Part shown: positions 1 through 7,238 of the stretch, piece after piece | Layout of the letters: each line of letters begins with the position of its first letter | Numbering within the stretch: position 1 is the stretch's first letter | Assembly (NCBI GenBank): GCA_020722245.1 | Contig: DYLE01000081.1 | Coordinates: forward strand, 1 to 9,955 | Direction: 5' to 3' | DNA from: Desulfonema limicola | GTDB taxonomy: Bacteria > Desulfobacterota > Desulfobacteria > Desulfobacterales > Desulfosalsimonadaceae | DNA: 9,955 nucleotides | The notes under the pieces: generated by a model | What the model saw: the letters and a program-made list of their open reading frames with translations, nothing else | Databases searched by the model: none | Told to the model about the DNA's origin: nothing | Program-made: the position numbers and the translations under genes

Positions 1-447
1 TCCATAAAAAAAAAGATGAAACCCCCGGGACAGCTCGCCTGTGATGCGGATGGCAATGGCGATGTCCGGCCGCAGCTCCTCGGCGGGCATCTTCTCCGCC
101 CATTCCACAACGATCACCCCGTTTTGATCCAGGGTCTCGTACAGCCCGGTATCCTCCAGCTGGCCGGCTTCAAGGATGCGGTAGAGGTCCGCATGAAACA
201 GCCTCAGGCGGCCGGGGTATTCGTTGATCAGGGTGTAGCTCGGGCTGGTGATGCGGTAGCCTTCAGGGACGTCCAGGCCCCGGGCCAGCCCCTGCACGAA
301 AACGGTTTTTCCGCTTCCCAGCCCGCCGGTCAGCGCAATCACGGTTTTTGTCTGAATATGCCGGCCGATGGTTTTCCCAAGAAGACGGGTCTGCTCCGGC
401 GAGTGGGTGATGAGGTCACAGGGCTGAAGGGTGGTTCGGGGATCCAT
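1..447 (-). CDS. tsaE: TsaE, tRNA t6A threonylcarbamoylation ATPase (3' end cut by window edge)
   Basis: TsaE is the small cytoplasmic ATPase that works with TsaB, TsaC and TsaD to make N6-threonylcarbamoyladenosine at position 37 of ANN-decoding tRNAs. From ATG at 447, 149 codons are open to the left edge. Visible motifs are a P-loop GGLGSGKT (residues 41-48), SPSYTLINEY (68-77), HADLYR (85-90, with the conserved Asp87) and VVEWAE (113-118, with Glu115). The family is about 150 residues long, so only a few residues should be missing. The start lies 20 bases after the nnrDE stop with no clear Shine-Dalgarno, so translation is probably coupled. An in-frame CTG at 462 is a less likely start. 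The second P-loop residue is Gly, where many homologues have Asp (GDLGAGKT). A run of nine T on the coding strand lies at the very end. Identity is very likely. Confidence 0.93.
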   Translation of the reverse strand, partial: MDPRTTLQPCDLITHSPEQTRLLGKTIGRHIQTKTVIALTGGLGSGKTVFVQGLARGLDVPEGYRITSPSYTLINEYPGRLRLFHADLYRILEAGQLEDTGLYETLDQNGVIVVEWAEKMPAEELRPDIAIAIRITGELSRGFHLFFYG

Positions 448-467
448 GAAAGCGGCTTTCAGCGCGA

Positions 468-2072
468 TTACAGCGGTTCCGATTGCGGGGTGCGGTAAAC
501 CCGAGGGTCTTCGTATGCCCGGGCGCCTGTCAGGCCGGCGATCGCCTTTGGCAGGCCTTTCATGACGTCTGATGCCAGATACCCATAAGGCCCCAGGGAT
601 TCGGCGGTTTCATCGGCGGCGGCGCCATGAAGGTAAACAGCGATAGGGGCGGCATGCTCCGGCGGATACCCCTGGGCGATGAACCCGGCGATGATTCCGG
701 TGAGCACATCTCCCATGCCGGCGGAGGCCATTCCCGGGTTTCCCGTGGGATTGACATGGACCTGGCCGTCCGGATGCGCGATCACGGTCCGGGCGCCTTT
801 TAAGACCAGATGCAGGCTGTATTTTTCGGCAAACCTTCGAGCGCATGAAACCCGGTCCGCCTGAACCTCCCCGGGTGTGGCGTTAATCAGCCTCGCCATT
901 TCGCCGGGGTGGGGGGTCAGGACGATTTCGGCTTTTTTCTTTTTTAAAACAGTCATGTGTCCGGCCAGGCAGTTTAAGCCGTCCGCATCCACCACGATGG
1001 GCACCGGGCTTTCCTGAATCAGACGATGGACAAGGGCTTTGGTTTCAGCCGCCGTGCCCATGCCCGGACCCATGGCCAGGCACTGCTTGTCGGAAAGAAG
1101 TTTCATGATCACGTCAAAGGCGCTGTCGCTGTGAACGCCGCCGCCGGTTTCAGGCAGGGGCGCGGTCATGACCTCCAATACCTGGGGCTCCATCGAGGGG
1201 TTTACGCTTTCCGGAATCCCCAGGGTGACCAGGCCCGCTCCGGCCCTCAGGGCGGACAGGGCGCACAGGGCCGCGGCCCCTGTTTTTCCGGTGGATCCGG
1301 CCACGATCAGGACGTGTCCGGTTTTCCCCTTATGAGTGTCTTCCCGGCGGGGTTTGATATATTCCTGTAGGGTTTTGCAATTCAGCAGGTGCTGCCGGGG
1401 GCCGACCGCCTCAACGATATGCGCGGGTATGCCGATATCGATGACATGAAGCTCGCCGCTCAAGGACGCGCCGGGCATAAGGGCGTGGCCGATTTTGGGA
1501 AAGGCAAAGGTGGCGGTGGCCGATGCGCGGATGCAGCAGCCGCAGGGCTGCCCGGTGTCCGCATGCAGGCCGGAGGGGATGTCCACGGATACCACCGGCC
1601 GGCCCGCGGCATTGACAAACTCGATCACCGACCTAAGCAATCCTTTCACCTCGGCGCTCAGCCCGGTGCCGAGGATCGCGTCCACCAACACCTGTTGGTG
1701 CGCCAGCTCGGCGCAAATCCCGTCAAAGGCGGTCTGGTCCACAACCTCCCGCACTTGAATGCCCAGGGGGGAAAGCAGATGGAAGTTGTCCGCCGCATGC
1801 CCGGTCAGGCGGCTTTTTTCGGTAAGCAGGTAAACGGTGACGCATGCCCCGCGCTGGGAAAGGTAGCGCGCCGCCACAAACCCGTCCCCGCCGTTGTTGC
1901 CGCGTCCCGCCAGAACCCCAATCCGCTTGCCGGAAATGTCCGGAAATTTTTCCAGCAGCACCCGGGCCGTCCCCCTTCCGGCGTTTTCCATGAGCAGGCG
2001 CGCCGGAAGCCCGAACTCCTCGATGGTCCGCCGGTCCATTTCCCGCATTTCTTCTGCCGTGACCAGATGCAT
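468..2072 (-). CDS. nnrDE: Bifunctional NAD(P)HX epimerase / ADP-dependent NAD(P)HX dehydratase
   Basis: This is a 534-residue fusion that repairs hydrated NADH and NADPH. The N-terminal epimerase (YjeF_N, about 1-220) interconverts the S and R forms, and the C-terminal ribokinase-like dehydratase (about 230-515) dehydrates the S form using ADP. In the epimerase, GRGNNGGDG (56-64), VDAILGTG (130-137) and SVDIPSG (162-168) are present. In the dehydratase, GKTGHVLIVAGS (249-260), the HPGEMARL stretch (388-395) and GMGDVLTG (452-459, catalytic Asp455) are intact. The length is normal for the fused form. The ATG at 2072 is preceded by GGAG and a run of A at good spacing. It lies 40 bases after pdxJ and 20 bases before tsaE, a common arrangement. 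A lysine-rich stretch (KKKK, 377-380) precedes the HPGE motif. No damage is seen. Confidence 0.95.
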   Translation of the reverse strand: MHLVTAEEMREMDRRTIEEFGLPARLLMENAGRGTARVLLEKFPDISGKRIGVLAGRGNNGGDGFVAARYLSQRGACVTVYLLTEKSRLTGHAADNFHLLSPLGIQVREVVDQTAFDGICAELAHQQVLVDAILGTGLSAEVKGLLRSVIEFVNAAGRPVVSVDIPSGLHADTGQPCGCCIRASATATFAFPKIGHALMPGASLSGELHVIDIGIPAHIVEAVGPRQHLLNCKTLQEYIKPRREDTHKGKTGHVLIVAGSTGKTGAAALCALSALRAGAGLVTLGIPESVNPSMEPQVLEVMTAPLPETGGGVHSDSAFDVIMKLLSDKQCLAMGPGMGTAAETKALVHRLIQESPVPIVVDADGLNCLAGHMTVLKKKKAEIVLTPHPGEMARLINATPGEVQADRVSCARRFAEKYSLHLVLKGARTVIAHPDGQVHVNPTGNPGMASAGMGDVLTGIIAGFIAQGYPPEHAAPIAVYLHGAAADETAESLGPYGYLASDVMKGLPKAIAGLTGARAYEDPRVYRTPQSEPL

Positions 2073-2112
2073 TTTTTTCTCCGATAGGTATGAGAGCGTC
2101 CGAGGGATTTTG

Positions 2113-2832
2113 CTATAATCCCCTGATCAGCTCAGCCATCTCGCGCACCGCCCTTTCCATGCCCACCAGGGCGGCCCTTGACACAATGCTGTGGCCGATG
2201 CTGAACTCATCGATTTCTTTTAATCCCTTGAATTTTTTGATGCTGTCGTAGTTCAGCCCATGCCCCGCGTTGACCTTGAGGTTAAGTCCGGCCGCGGTTT
2301 TGGCGGCCTCGATGATTTCAGCAAACGCCCGGTCCTTCTCTTCCCCGCCCTTGGCGTCGCAGAAGGCGCCGGTATGAATTTCAATCATGTCGGCGCCGAT
2401 GTGGGCCGCTTTCTTGACCTGACTCGTATCGGCGTCGATAAACAGGCTGACCGCAATGCCCGCGGCGTGGAGCTCCGTGATCGCGGATTTCACCGTGCGC
2501 TCATGGGCGATAATGTCCAGCCCGCCCTCGGTGGTGATCTCCTCCCGTGTTTCCGGAACCAGGGTGACCAGGTCCGGCAGGACCTCGGAGGCGATATGAA
2601 GCATCTCTTTTGTGGCCGCCATCTCAAGGATCAGGCGGGTTTTTACGATCTGCCTTAAGAGTTTGACATCCCGGTCCTGAATGTGGCGGCGGTCGCCGCG
2701 AAGGTGGGCCACAATCCCGTCCGCTCCGGCCAGCTCCGCCAGGACCGCGGCGGCCACCGGGTCCGGATAATCCGTGCCGCGCGCCTGCCGCAGCGTGGCG
2801 ATGTGATCGACATTGACTGCCAGTCCTGCCAT
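2113..2832 (-). CDS. pdxJ: Pyridoxine 5'-phosphate synthase PdxJ
   Basis: PdxJ makes pyridoxine 5'-phosphate from 3-amino-1-hydroxyacetone phosphate and 1-deoxy-D-xylulose 5-phosphate, the ring-closing step of DXP-dependent vitamin B6 synthesis. The protein has 239 residues, the usual length for this TIM-barrel family. Typical segments are NVDHIATLRQARGT (7-20), HLRGDRRHIQDRDV (43-56, including His43 and Arg45), Glu70, LVPETREEITTEGG (91-104), FIDAD (131-135), EIHTG (151-155), VNAGHGLNY (187-195, including His191) and EFSIGHSI (209-216). The start has a good ribosome binding site (GAGG, 7 bases before ATG). It lies 18 bases after ybeY. Residue 46 is Gly where the family motif usually reads HLREDRRH. 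acpS, which often follows pdxJ, is absent. Confidence 0.96.
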   Translation of the reverse strand: MAGLAVNVDHIATLRQARGTDYPDPVAAAVLAELAGADGIVAHLRGDRRHIQDRDVKLLRQIVKTRLILEMAATKEMLHIASEVLPDLVTLVPETREEITTEGGLDIIAHERTVKSAITELHAAGIAVSLFIDADTSQVKKAAHIGADMIEIHTGAFCDAKGGEEKDRAFAEIIEAAKTAAGLNLKVNAGHGLNYDSIKKFKGLKEIDEFSIGHSIVSRAALVGMERAVREMAELIRGL

Positions 2833-2850
2833 TGTTTACCTCGCCTGTTT

Positions 2851-3306
2851 TTAGTGATCCGTCACCCTGATGTTTTTGATGACCGCAGCCAGCGCGTCGC
2901 TTTTTTGTTCCATCTGCGCCGCTTTCCCTGGATCGGCCTCATGGTCGTAGCCGAAAAGGTGAAGCACCCCGTGGATCAGAAGCTGGTTGAGGCGTTCCGC
3001 AAGAAGGATTCCGGACTGACCGGCCTCCCGGCCTGCGGTTTCAGCCGAGATGACCACGTCCCCCAGCAGCTCGGGCGTCACCTGGGAAAAAGCCCCTTCC
3101 CGCATGGGGAATGCCAGGACATTGGTGGTCCGCGGTCGATTCCGATAGTTTTGATTTAATACCTTCATCTGCGGGTCGTCAAGGATAAGAATGGAGAGTT
3201 CAGCGTCAGGACTGCCCAAGGCGTTTAAGAGGGTTTGGGCCGCCTTCCGGAGCTGTCGGGTTGATATCCGGTGCAGCCTCTGGCGGTTGTTGATCCGTAT
3301 TCCCAT
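2851..3306 (-). CDS. ybeY: Endoribonuclease / rRNA maturation factor YbeY
   Basis: YbeY is a zinc-dependent endoribonuclease acting in 16S rRNA 3'-end maturation and ribosome quality control in the cytoplasm. The 151-residue product has the full metal-binding motif HGVLHLFGYDH (112-122: His112, His116, His122), preceded by TTNVLAFP (60-67) and LLGDVVIS (80-87), which are typical of the family. The N-terminus MGIRINNRQRLH resembles starts I know from deltaproteobacterial YbeY. It is preceded by AGAGG and six A, so ATG at 3306 is well supported even though it lies inside the upstream phosphodiesterase gene. The 101-base overlap is out of frame. Next to phoH this is a classic pairing: both are linked to RNA and ribosome metabolism, and ybeY-phoH neighbourhoods are widespread in bacteria. 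Confidence 0.96.
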   Translation of the reverse strand: MGIRINNRQRLHRISTRQLRKAAQTLLNALGSPDAELSILILDDPQMKVLNQNYRNRPRTTNVLAFPMREGAFSQVTPELLGDVVISAETAGREAGQSGILLAERLNQLLIHGVLHLFGYDHEADPGKAAQMEQKSDALAAVIKNIRVTDH

Positions 3307-5503
3307 TTTTTTCCTCTGACTTCTCGGGTGTTTCCGGTTCGGGATACTCCACCCGATGATGATAAATGCCGTTTAGGATTTTATTGAAGCTTCGGGCGAT
3401 GTTGTTTAAATCTTTTAACGTCAGCGGGCATTCGTCCAGCTGGTTGTCTGAAAAAAGCTTGTTGATCAGCTGCTGCACCAGGCCCTGAATTCGCGGCAGG
3501 GTGGGGTCTTCCAGGGTCCTTGCCGCCGCTTCAACCACATCAGCCAGCATCACCAGGGCCGTCTCGCGGGTCTGGGGCTTGGGCCCCGGATACCTGAAAT
3601 CATCGACATTGACGACCTGGTCCTTTTTGAGCTTTTTTGCTTTCTCATAGAAGAAGCTGATCAGGGTGGTTCCATGGTGCTGGGTGATGGCGTCGATGAT
3701 GGGCTGCCCCAGCTTGTTTTCGCGGGCCAGTTCCACCCCGTTTTTCACGTGGGAGATCAGGATCAGGCAGGACATGGAGGGCGCCAGCTTGTTGTGTATG
3801 TTTTTCCCGTCCTTCTGGTTTTCGATGAAGTACAGAGGGTTTTTAAGCTTTCCGATATCATGGTAGTATCCGCAGACCTTTGCCAGAAGGGGGCTTGCGC
3901 CGATTTCAGAGGCCGCGGCCTCCACCATGGATCCGACGATCATACTGTGGTGATAGGTCCCCGGCGCCTCCAGCATCAGGCGTCGAAGAAGCGGCTGGTC
4001 CAGGTTGGCCAGCTCCAGCAGGGTGCTTTCGGTGGCATACCCGAACGCCATCTCCATCAGGGGGGCGATGCCCCCGGTGATGATGCCCGCGATCACCCCG
4101 CCGAAAAACGCAAACAGGCAGTCCCACAGCAGTTTGAACCCCGAGAGATCCGCCAGGTAGATATCGATGATCAGGGCCAGCAGGATGTTTAAGCCCCCGA
4201 CCTTAACCCCGGCCTTGATAAACCCCTTTCTTTCCTTGCAGCCTCGAATCCAGTAGGCCCCCATGATGCCGTTCAACAAAAAGTAGAGCCCCAGCTCGTA
4301 GCTGTTTTCAAATATCGTGGCCGTCATCAGCGCCATGACCACGGCAAAGGAAAAGGCGATGTTGGACCCCAGAAACAGGCAGATGGTCATGGCCCCGCCG
4401 GCCAGGGGAATGCCATAGAGGATGGATTCCTGGGGGATGGAAACCGGGGCGTTCGGCACCATGGTTTGCGCCAGGGTGACGGTCAGCTGAAGGATTAAAA
4501 GAAAGATGACGACAATACCGCCGATAAATACCAGGTTTTTTTTCTGATCGTAAAGGATCTCTCTCTGGTATTTTAACTGGATCAGGTAGAGGATGGCCAG
4601 CAGGGTGAGAATGATCAGACCGGTGCCGATCCCCTTTTCAAACACCTGCGTGGTTCCGGTCTGTTCCCTGAGCATCTTGAGTTTCACCAGATGAACCGGG
4701 GTGACCCGCTCCCCTTCCCTTAAAATCATTTCCCCCTTTTTTATTTGGTAAAAGATCGGTTTGACGGATGCTTCAGCCTCTTTTCGCCGTTTTTCGGTTT
4801 CACTTCGGTTGATGGTGATGTTGGGCCGGATCAACCTCTGGGTAAAGTCGACGATCAGGTTCACCAGGGTGTAGTCGATATCCTTTAACAGGGGTTCGCC
4901 GATGATCCTGACCATGGCCTTGGACTGGTCAATCCCGTAAAAATGTTTCAGGTTTCTTTCGATCTCTTCAGAGGCGGTATCCAGGGTTTTTAAGACGATC
5001 CCTCTTTCGTTTTCCTTAAGAAGCATTTCCTTGTTCGACACCACCCCGTTGTTGAGGATCTGGGAAAGGATATTGATGATCAGGGCGGGTATTCTTTTTG
5101 AAAACCCTTCCTTTTCAAGCAGGGCGTAGGCGCCCTGGCTGACCTCGAGGCCTAAGGTTTTTTCAAAATCGGCTTTTGACCTCGGCCGGTTGAACGCATC
5201 CTCGATGCGCTTGATGAGCTGGATCAGTAGCGCCCGATCATAATCGTAAACCGTCAGCACCTCTTTTCTGGCCTGAATCCTTTTCTGCTCGGTGGCGGCC
5301 TTGTCCTCGATGATAAGGTCTGCGGTCGCCTTGATGTTTTTATCGGCAATATCCCCCACCCGGTAAGGCTCATGAAGGATGAGCAGCTGAGGGAAGAGGA
5401 TCAGGGTGGAGAGGACCGTCACCGATACCAGAATGCTCAACAGCGTCCAGGTCTCGGGCGAGATTCTTTTCTTGATGGTGATGTCGATGGGCTTGGTGAC
5501 CAT
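3206..5503 (-). CDS. pgpH: 7TM HD-domain phosphodiesterase, PgpH/YqfF family (probable c-di-AMP hydrolase)
   Basis: This is a 765-residue inner-membrane protein of the 7TMR-HDED / 7TM-HD / HDIG family. In Firmicutes, PgpH cleaves cyclic di-AMP to pApA; the substrate here is inferred. Residues about 20-44 form one membrane helix and 45-290 an extracytoplasmic HDED-type domain with mostly helical, charged sequence. About 290-480 hold several further membrane helices, and about 500-720 form the cytoplasmic HD domain. Metal and catalytic residues are present: the His518/His519 pair, HDIGK (548-552), His585, the His609/His610 pair and Asp655. The tail from about 720 is rich in Pro and Glu and looks disordered; its last 33 residues overlap ybeY. 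The gene lies 24 bases after phoH with no clear Shine-Dalgarno, so coupling is likely. The order phoH - HD protein - ybeY recurs across many bacteria. Confidence 0.9.
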   Translation of the reverse strand: MVTKPIDITIKKRISPETWTLLSILVSVTVLSTLILFPQLLILHEPYRVGDIADKNIKATADLIIEDKAATEQKRIQARKEVLTVYDYDRALLIQLIKRIEDAFNRPRSKADFEKTLGLEVSQGAYALLEKEGFSKRIPALIINILSQILNNGVVSNKEMLLKENERGIVLKTLDTASEEIERNLKHFYGIDQSKAMVRIIGEPLLKDIDYTLVNLIVDFTQRLIRPNITINRSETEKRRKEAEASVKPIFYQIKKGEMILREGERVTPVHLVKLKMLREQTGTTQVFEKGIGTGLIILTLLAILYLIQLKYQREILYDQKKNLVFIGGIVVIFLLILQLTVTLAQTMVPNAPVSIPQESILYGIPLAGGAMTICLFLGSNIAFSFAVVMALMTATIFENSYELGLYFLLNGIMGAYWIRGCKERKGFIKAGVKVGGLNILLALIIDIYLADLSGFKLLWDCLFAFFGGVIAGIITGGIAPLMEMAFGYATESTLLELANLDQPLLRRLMLEAPGTYHHSMIVGSMVEAAASEIGASPLLAKVCGYYHDIGKLKNPLYFIENQKDGKNIHNKLAPSMSCLILISHVKNGVELARENKLGQPIIDAITQHHGTTLISFFYEKAKKLKKDQVVNVDDFRYPGPKPQTRETALVMLADVVEAAARTLEDPTLPRIQGLVQQLINKLFSDNQLDECPLTLKDLNNIARSFNKILNGIYHHRVEYPEPETPEKSEEKNGNTDQQPPEAAPDINPTAPEGGPNPLKRLGQS

Positions 5504-5527
5504 AGGTTTTAAATAGATGTTACGGGA

Positions 5528-6511
5528 TCAGCGCCTGTTTTTTTCATTTTCTTTTTGCTCATAGGCGTCGATGATCTGTTGGACCAGCCGGTGGCGAACC
5601 ACGTCGTGCTTGGTGAAAAACACAAACCGAATCCCCTGGATATGGCTGAGGATATTCTTCGCTTCCACCAGGCCCGAGGGCCGGTTTTTGGGAAGATCGC
5701 TCTGGGTGATGTCCCCGGTGATGACCGTCTTGGAGTTAAAACCGATCCGGGTTAAAAACATCTTCATCTGTTCGGAGGTGGCGTTCTGGGCCTCATCTAA
5801 AATAATAAAGGCGTCGTTTAGGGTCCTTCCCCTCATGAAGGCCAGGGGAGCCACCTCGATGACGTCGCGCTGGAGCATCTCGGAGGCCTTGTCAAACCCC
5901 ATCATGTCATGGAGGGCGTCGTAGAGCGGTCTCAGATAGGGATTGACCTTTTCGGCCAGGTCCCCGGGCAGAAACCCTAGCGCTTCCCCGGCTTCCACCG
6001 CCGGCCTTGTGAGCACGATGCGGCTTATCTGTTTTTTTGCCAGGGCCGCCACAGCCATGGCCATGGCGAGGTAGGTTTTGCCCGTGCCGGCCGGCCCGAT
6101 GCCAAAGACGATGTCGTAAGTGCGGATCGCATCAATGTACTCTTTCTGGTTGACGCCCTTGGGGGTAACCGTCCTTTTTTTTGAGGTTACGTAAACCGCA
6201 TCCAGGAAAATATCCTTCAGGTTGATGCGGCTGTTTTTGCAAAGGATGGTTGTGGCGTAGTCAATGTCCTTGGGATAAACCGGGTACCCCTCCTTGATCA
6301 GGTCATAGAGCTGGTTAAGGATGTTTTGCGCCAGTTCCGAGGCGATGCTGTCCCCTCGAATCGAAACCGCGTTTCCCCTGGCCTGGATGGAGACCTCTGT
6401 GGCCTCTGCAATCCGTTTCAGGTTGCAGTTGTGCTCTCCGAAAAGCGCCCGGGCAAGGCTCAGATCCGAAAACGTCAGTTCGGTCTTGGTGTTTTCCTGG
6501 TACTCGATCAT
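5528..6511 (-). CDS. phoH: PhoH-like ATPase (PhoH/PhoL)
   Basis: This is a 327-residue cytoplasmic P-loop ATPase of the PhoH/PhoL type, related to superfamily 1 helicases and linked to RNA metabolism; the exact substrate is not settled for this family. An N-terminal KH-like part (about 10-75, with LFGEHNCNLKRI at 23-34) precedes the ATPase. The ATPase has Walker A GPAGTGKT (139-146), the LTRPAVEAGE stretch (167-176), Walker B IILDEAQN (236-243), TGDITQSDLP (265-274) and the arginine segment DVVRHRLV (303-310). All are intact and the length is normal. ATG 6511 is the first possible start, since a TAA codon lies one codon further upstream in frame. The nearest purine run (AAGGAAG) is about 18 bases away, so there is no proper ribosome binding site. 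It is the first gene of the six-gene operon. Confidence 0.95.
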   Translation of the reverse strand: MIEYQENTKTELTFSDLSLARALFGEHNCNLKRIAEATEVSIQARGNAVSIRGDSIASELAQNILNQLYDLIKEGYPVYPKDIDYATTILCKNSRINLKDIFLDAVYVTSKKRTVTPKGVNQKEYIDAIRTYDIVFGIGPAGTGKTYLAMAMAVAALAKKQISRIVLTRPAVEAGEALGFLPGDLAEKVNPYLRPLYDALHDMMGFDKASEMLQRDVIEVAPLAFMRGRTLNDAFIILDEAQNATSEQMKMFLTRIGFNSKTVITGDITQSDLPKNRPSGLVEAKNILSHIQGIRFVFFTKHDVVRHRLVQQIIDAYEQKENEKNRR

Positions 6512-6676
6512 AGCTTATACAATAGCTTCCTTTTTAATATCAGGATATCACAAGAGGGTTGAACGATGCAACCGACAATGTTATGTGGGGAATAAATCAA
6601 GGGTTGTGTTGCCGAGAGCCTGGCCGGCCGAAATGACCGGGGAATACGATAACCCGCCTGAAAAAGAGGAGGAATG
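6512..6676. promoter_or_regulatory. Divergent intergenic region between phoH operon and cvpA
   Basis: These 165 bases separate the phoH operon (leftward) from cvpA (rightward) and must hold both promoters unless transcription starts further back. Rightward, TTGAAC (6559-6564) and TATGTG (6582-6587) are 17 bases apart, a weak match. Leftward, TTCAAC, 18 bases, then TATTAA is an equally weak candidate about 30 bases before phoH. A strong ribosome binding site, GAGGAGG, lies at 6666-6672 for cvpA. Neither promoter is convincing. The short direct repeat ATATCA (6538-6543 and 6545-6550) is probably chance. No small gene or RNA is recognised here. Confidence 0.3.
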
Positions 6677-7225
6677 ATGAATGGGTTTGATATGATCATT
6701 CTGGTGGTTATGGGGTACTGCGTGATCCGGGGGATATTCAGGGGTTTTATTCGGGAGGTCAGCGCTATTGTCGGTGTGCTTGGGGGAGGCTATGCGGCGT
6801 ATTCCTATTACCGGCCTCTGTCGCCGCTTTTTGCCGCCTGGATTTCCGACCCGTCCTATCATGCGATCGCCGCTTTTCTGGTGTTGTTTTGCGCGGTTTT
6901 TCTGGCGGTCATGCTGGTCGGAATACTTATCCGGTTTCTTGTAAAAATGGCCTTGCTGGGGGTGATTGACCGTATTTTCGGAGCAATGATCGGTGCCGTG
7001 AAGGGGGTCCTCATCGTATCTTTGATCTTTCTTTTTCTGGTCAGTTTTCTTCCGCCCAGGGCGGGGTTGATTGTGCAACAGTCGAGGCTTTCGCCGCTTG
7101 TAAACGCCGTCTCAAAGGATATGGTCCGCCTTGTTCCGCTGGAGACGCGCAAGCGGTTCATGAACCGCCTGGATGATATCAAAAAGGACCGGATCCCCAT
7201 TCCCCTATCCGAAGAGAATGTTTAA
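6677..7225 (+). CDS. cvpA: CvpA family inner-membrane protein
   Basis: This 182-residue membrane protein matches the CvpA family, named for a colicin V production factor. The family's real role is unclear; it has been linked to envelope stress resistance. About four membrane helices are visible at residues 3-18, 27-45, 62-86 and 102-125. The family signature of a small helix followed by IRGIFRGFIRE (17-27) and later DRIFGAMIGAVKG (98-110) is present. The C-terminus is charged and cytoplasmic in character. Two ATG codons stand in tandem at 6674 and 6677. The second is preferred because GAGGAGG sits only 1 base before the first, and MNGFDM fits the family start. It is divergent from phoH and converges on the Nudix gene with 13 bases between stops, so the two transcripts may run into each other. 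Confidence 0.85.
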   Translation: MNGFDMIILVVMGYCVIRGIFRGFIREVSAIVGVLGGGYAAYSYYRPLSPLFAAWISDPSYHAIAAFLVLFCAVFLAVMLVGILIRFLVKMALLGVIDRIFGAMIGAVKGVLIVSLIFLFLVSFLPPRAGLIVQQSRLSPLVNAVSKDMVRLVPLETRKRFMNRLDDIKKDRIPIPLSEENV

Positions 7226-7238
7226 GGGAGGGGGAAGC

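Noticed and set aside
16..498. A 160-codon plus-strand frame opposite tsaE
   Set aside because: The minus strand carries TsaE with its P-loop and HADLYR motif; the plus translation resembles no family.
1389..2087. A 232-codon open frame on the plus strand opposite nnrDE
   Set aside because: The opposite strand encodes a full NnrDE with all motifs; the plus frame has no recognisable domain and is a by-product of GC-rich codon use.
3306..3312. Run of seven A at the phosphodiesterase/ybeY junction as a programmed frameshift site
   Set aside because: A -1 shift gives only about 27 codons before a stop and does not enter the ybeY frame; the run is better explained as the spacer of the ybeY ribosome binding site.
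6620..6640. GC palindromes (GGCCGGCC, CCGG) upstream of cvpA as a terminator or operator
   Set aside because: No extended stem or T run follows, and short GC palindromes are expected at this base composition.
6581..7078. A 165-codon minus-strand frame opposite cvpA
   Set aside because: Its product is a Lys/His/Pro-rich mix typical of an antisense shadow; cvpA on the plus strand has membrane helices, family motifs and a strong ribosome binding site.
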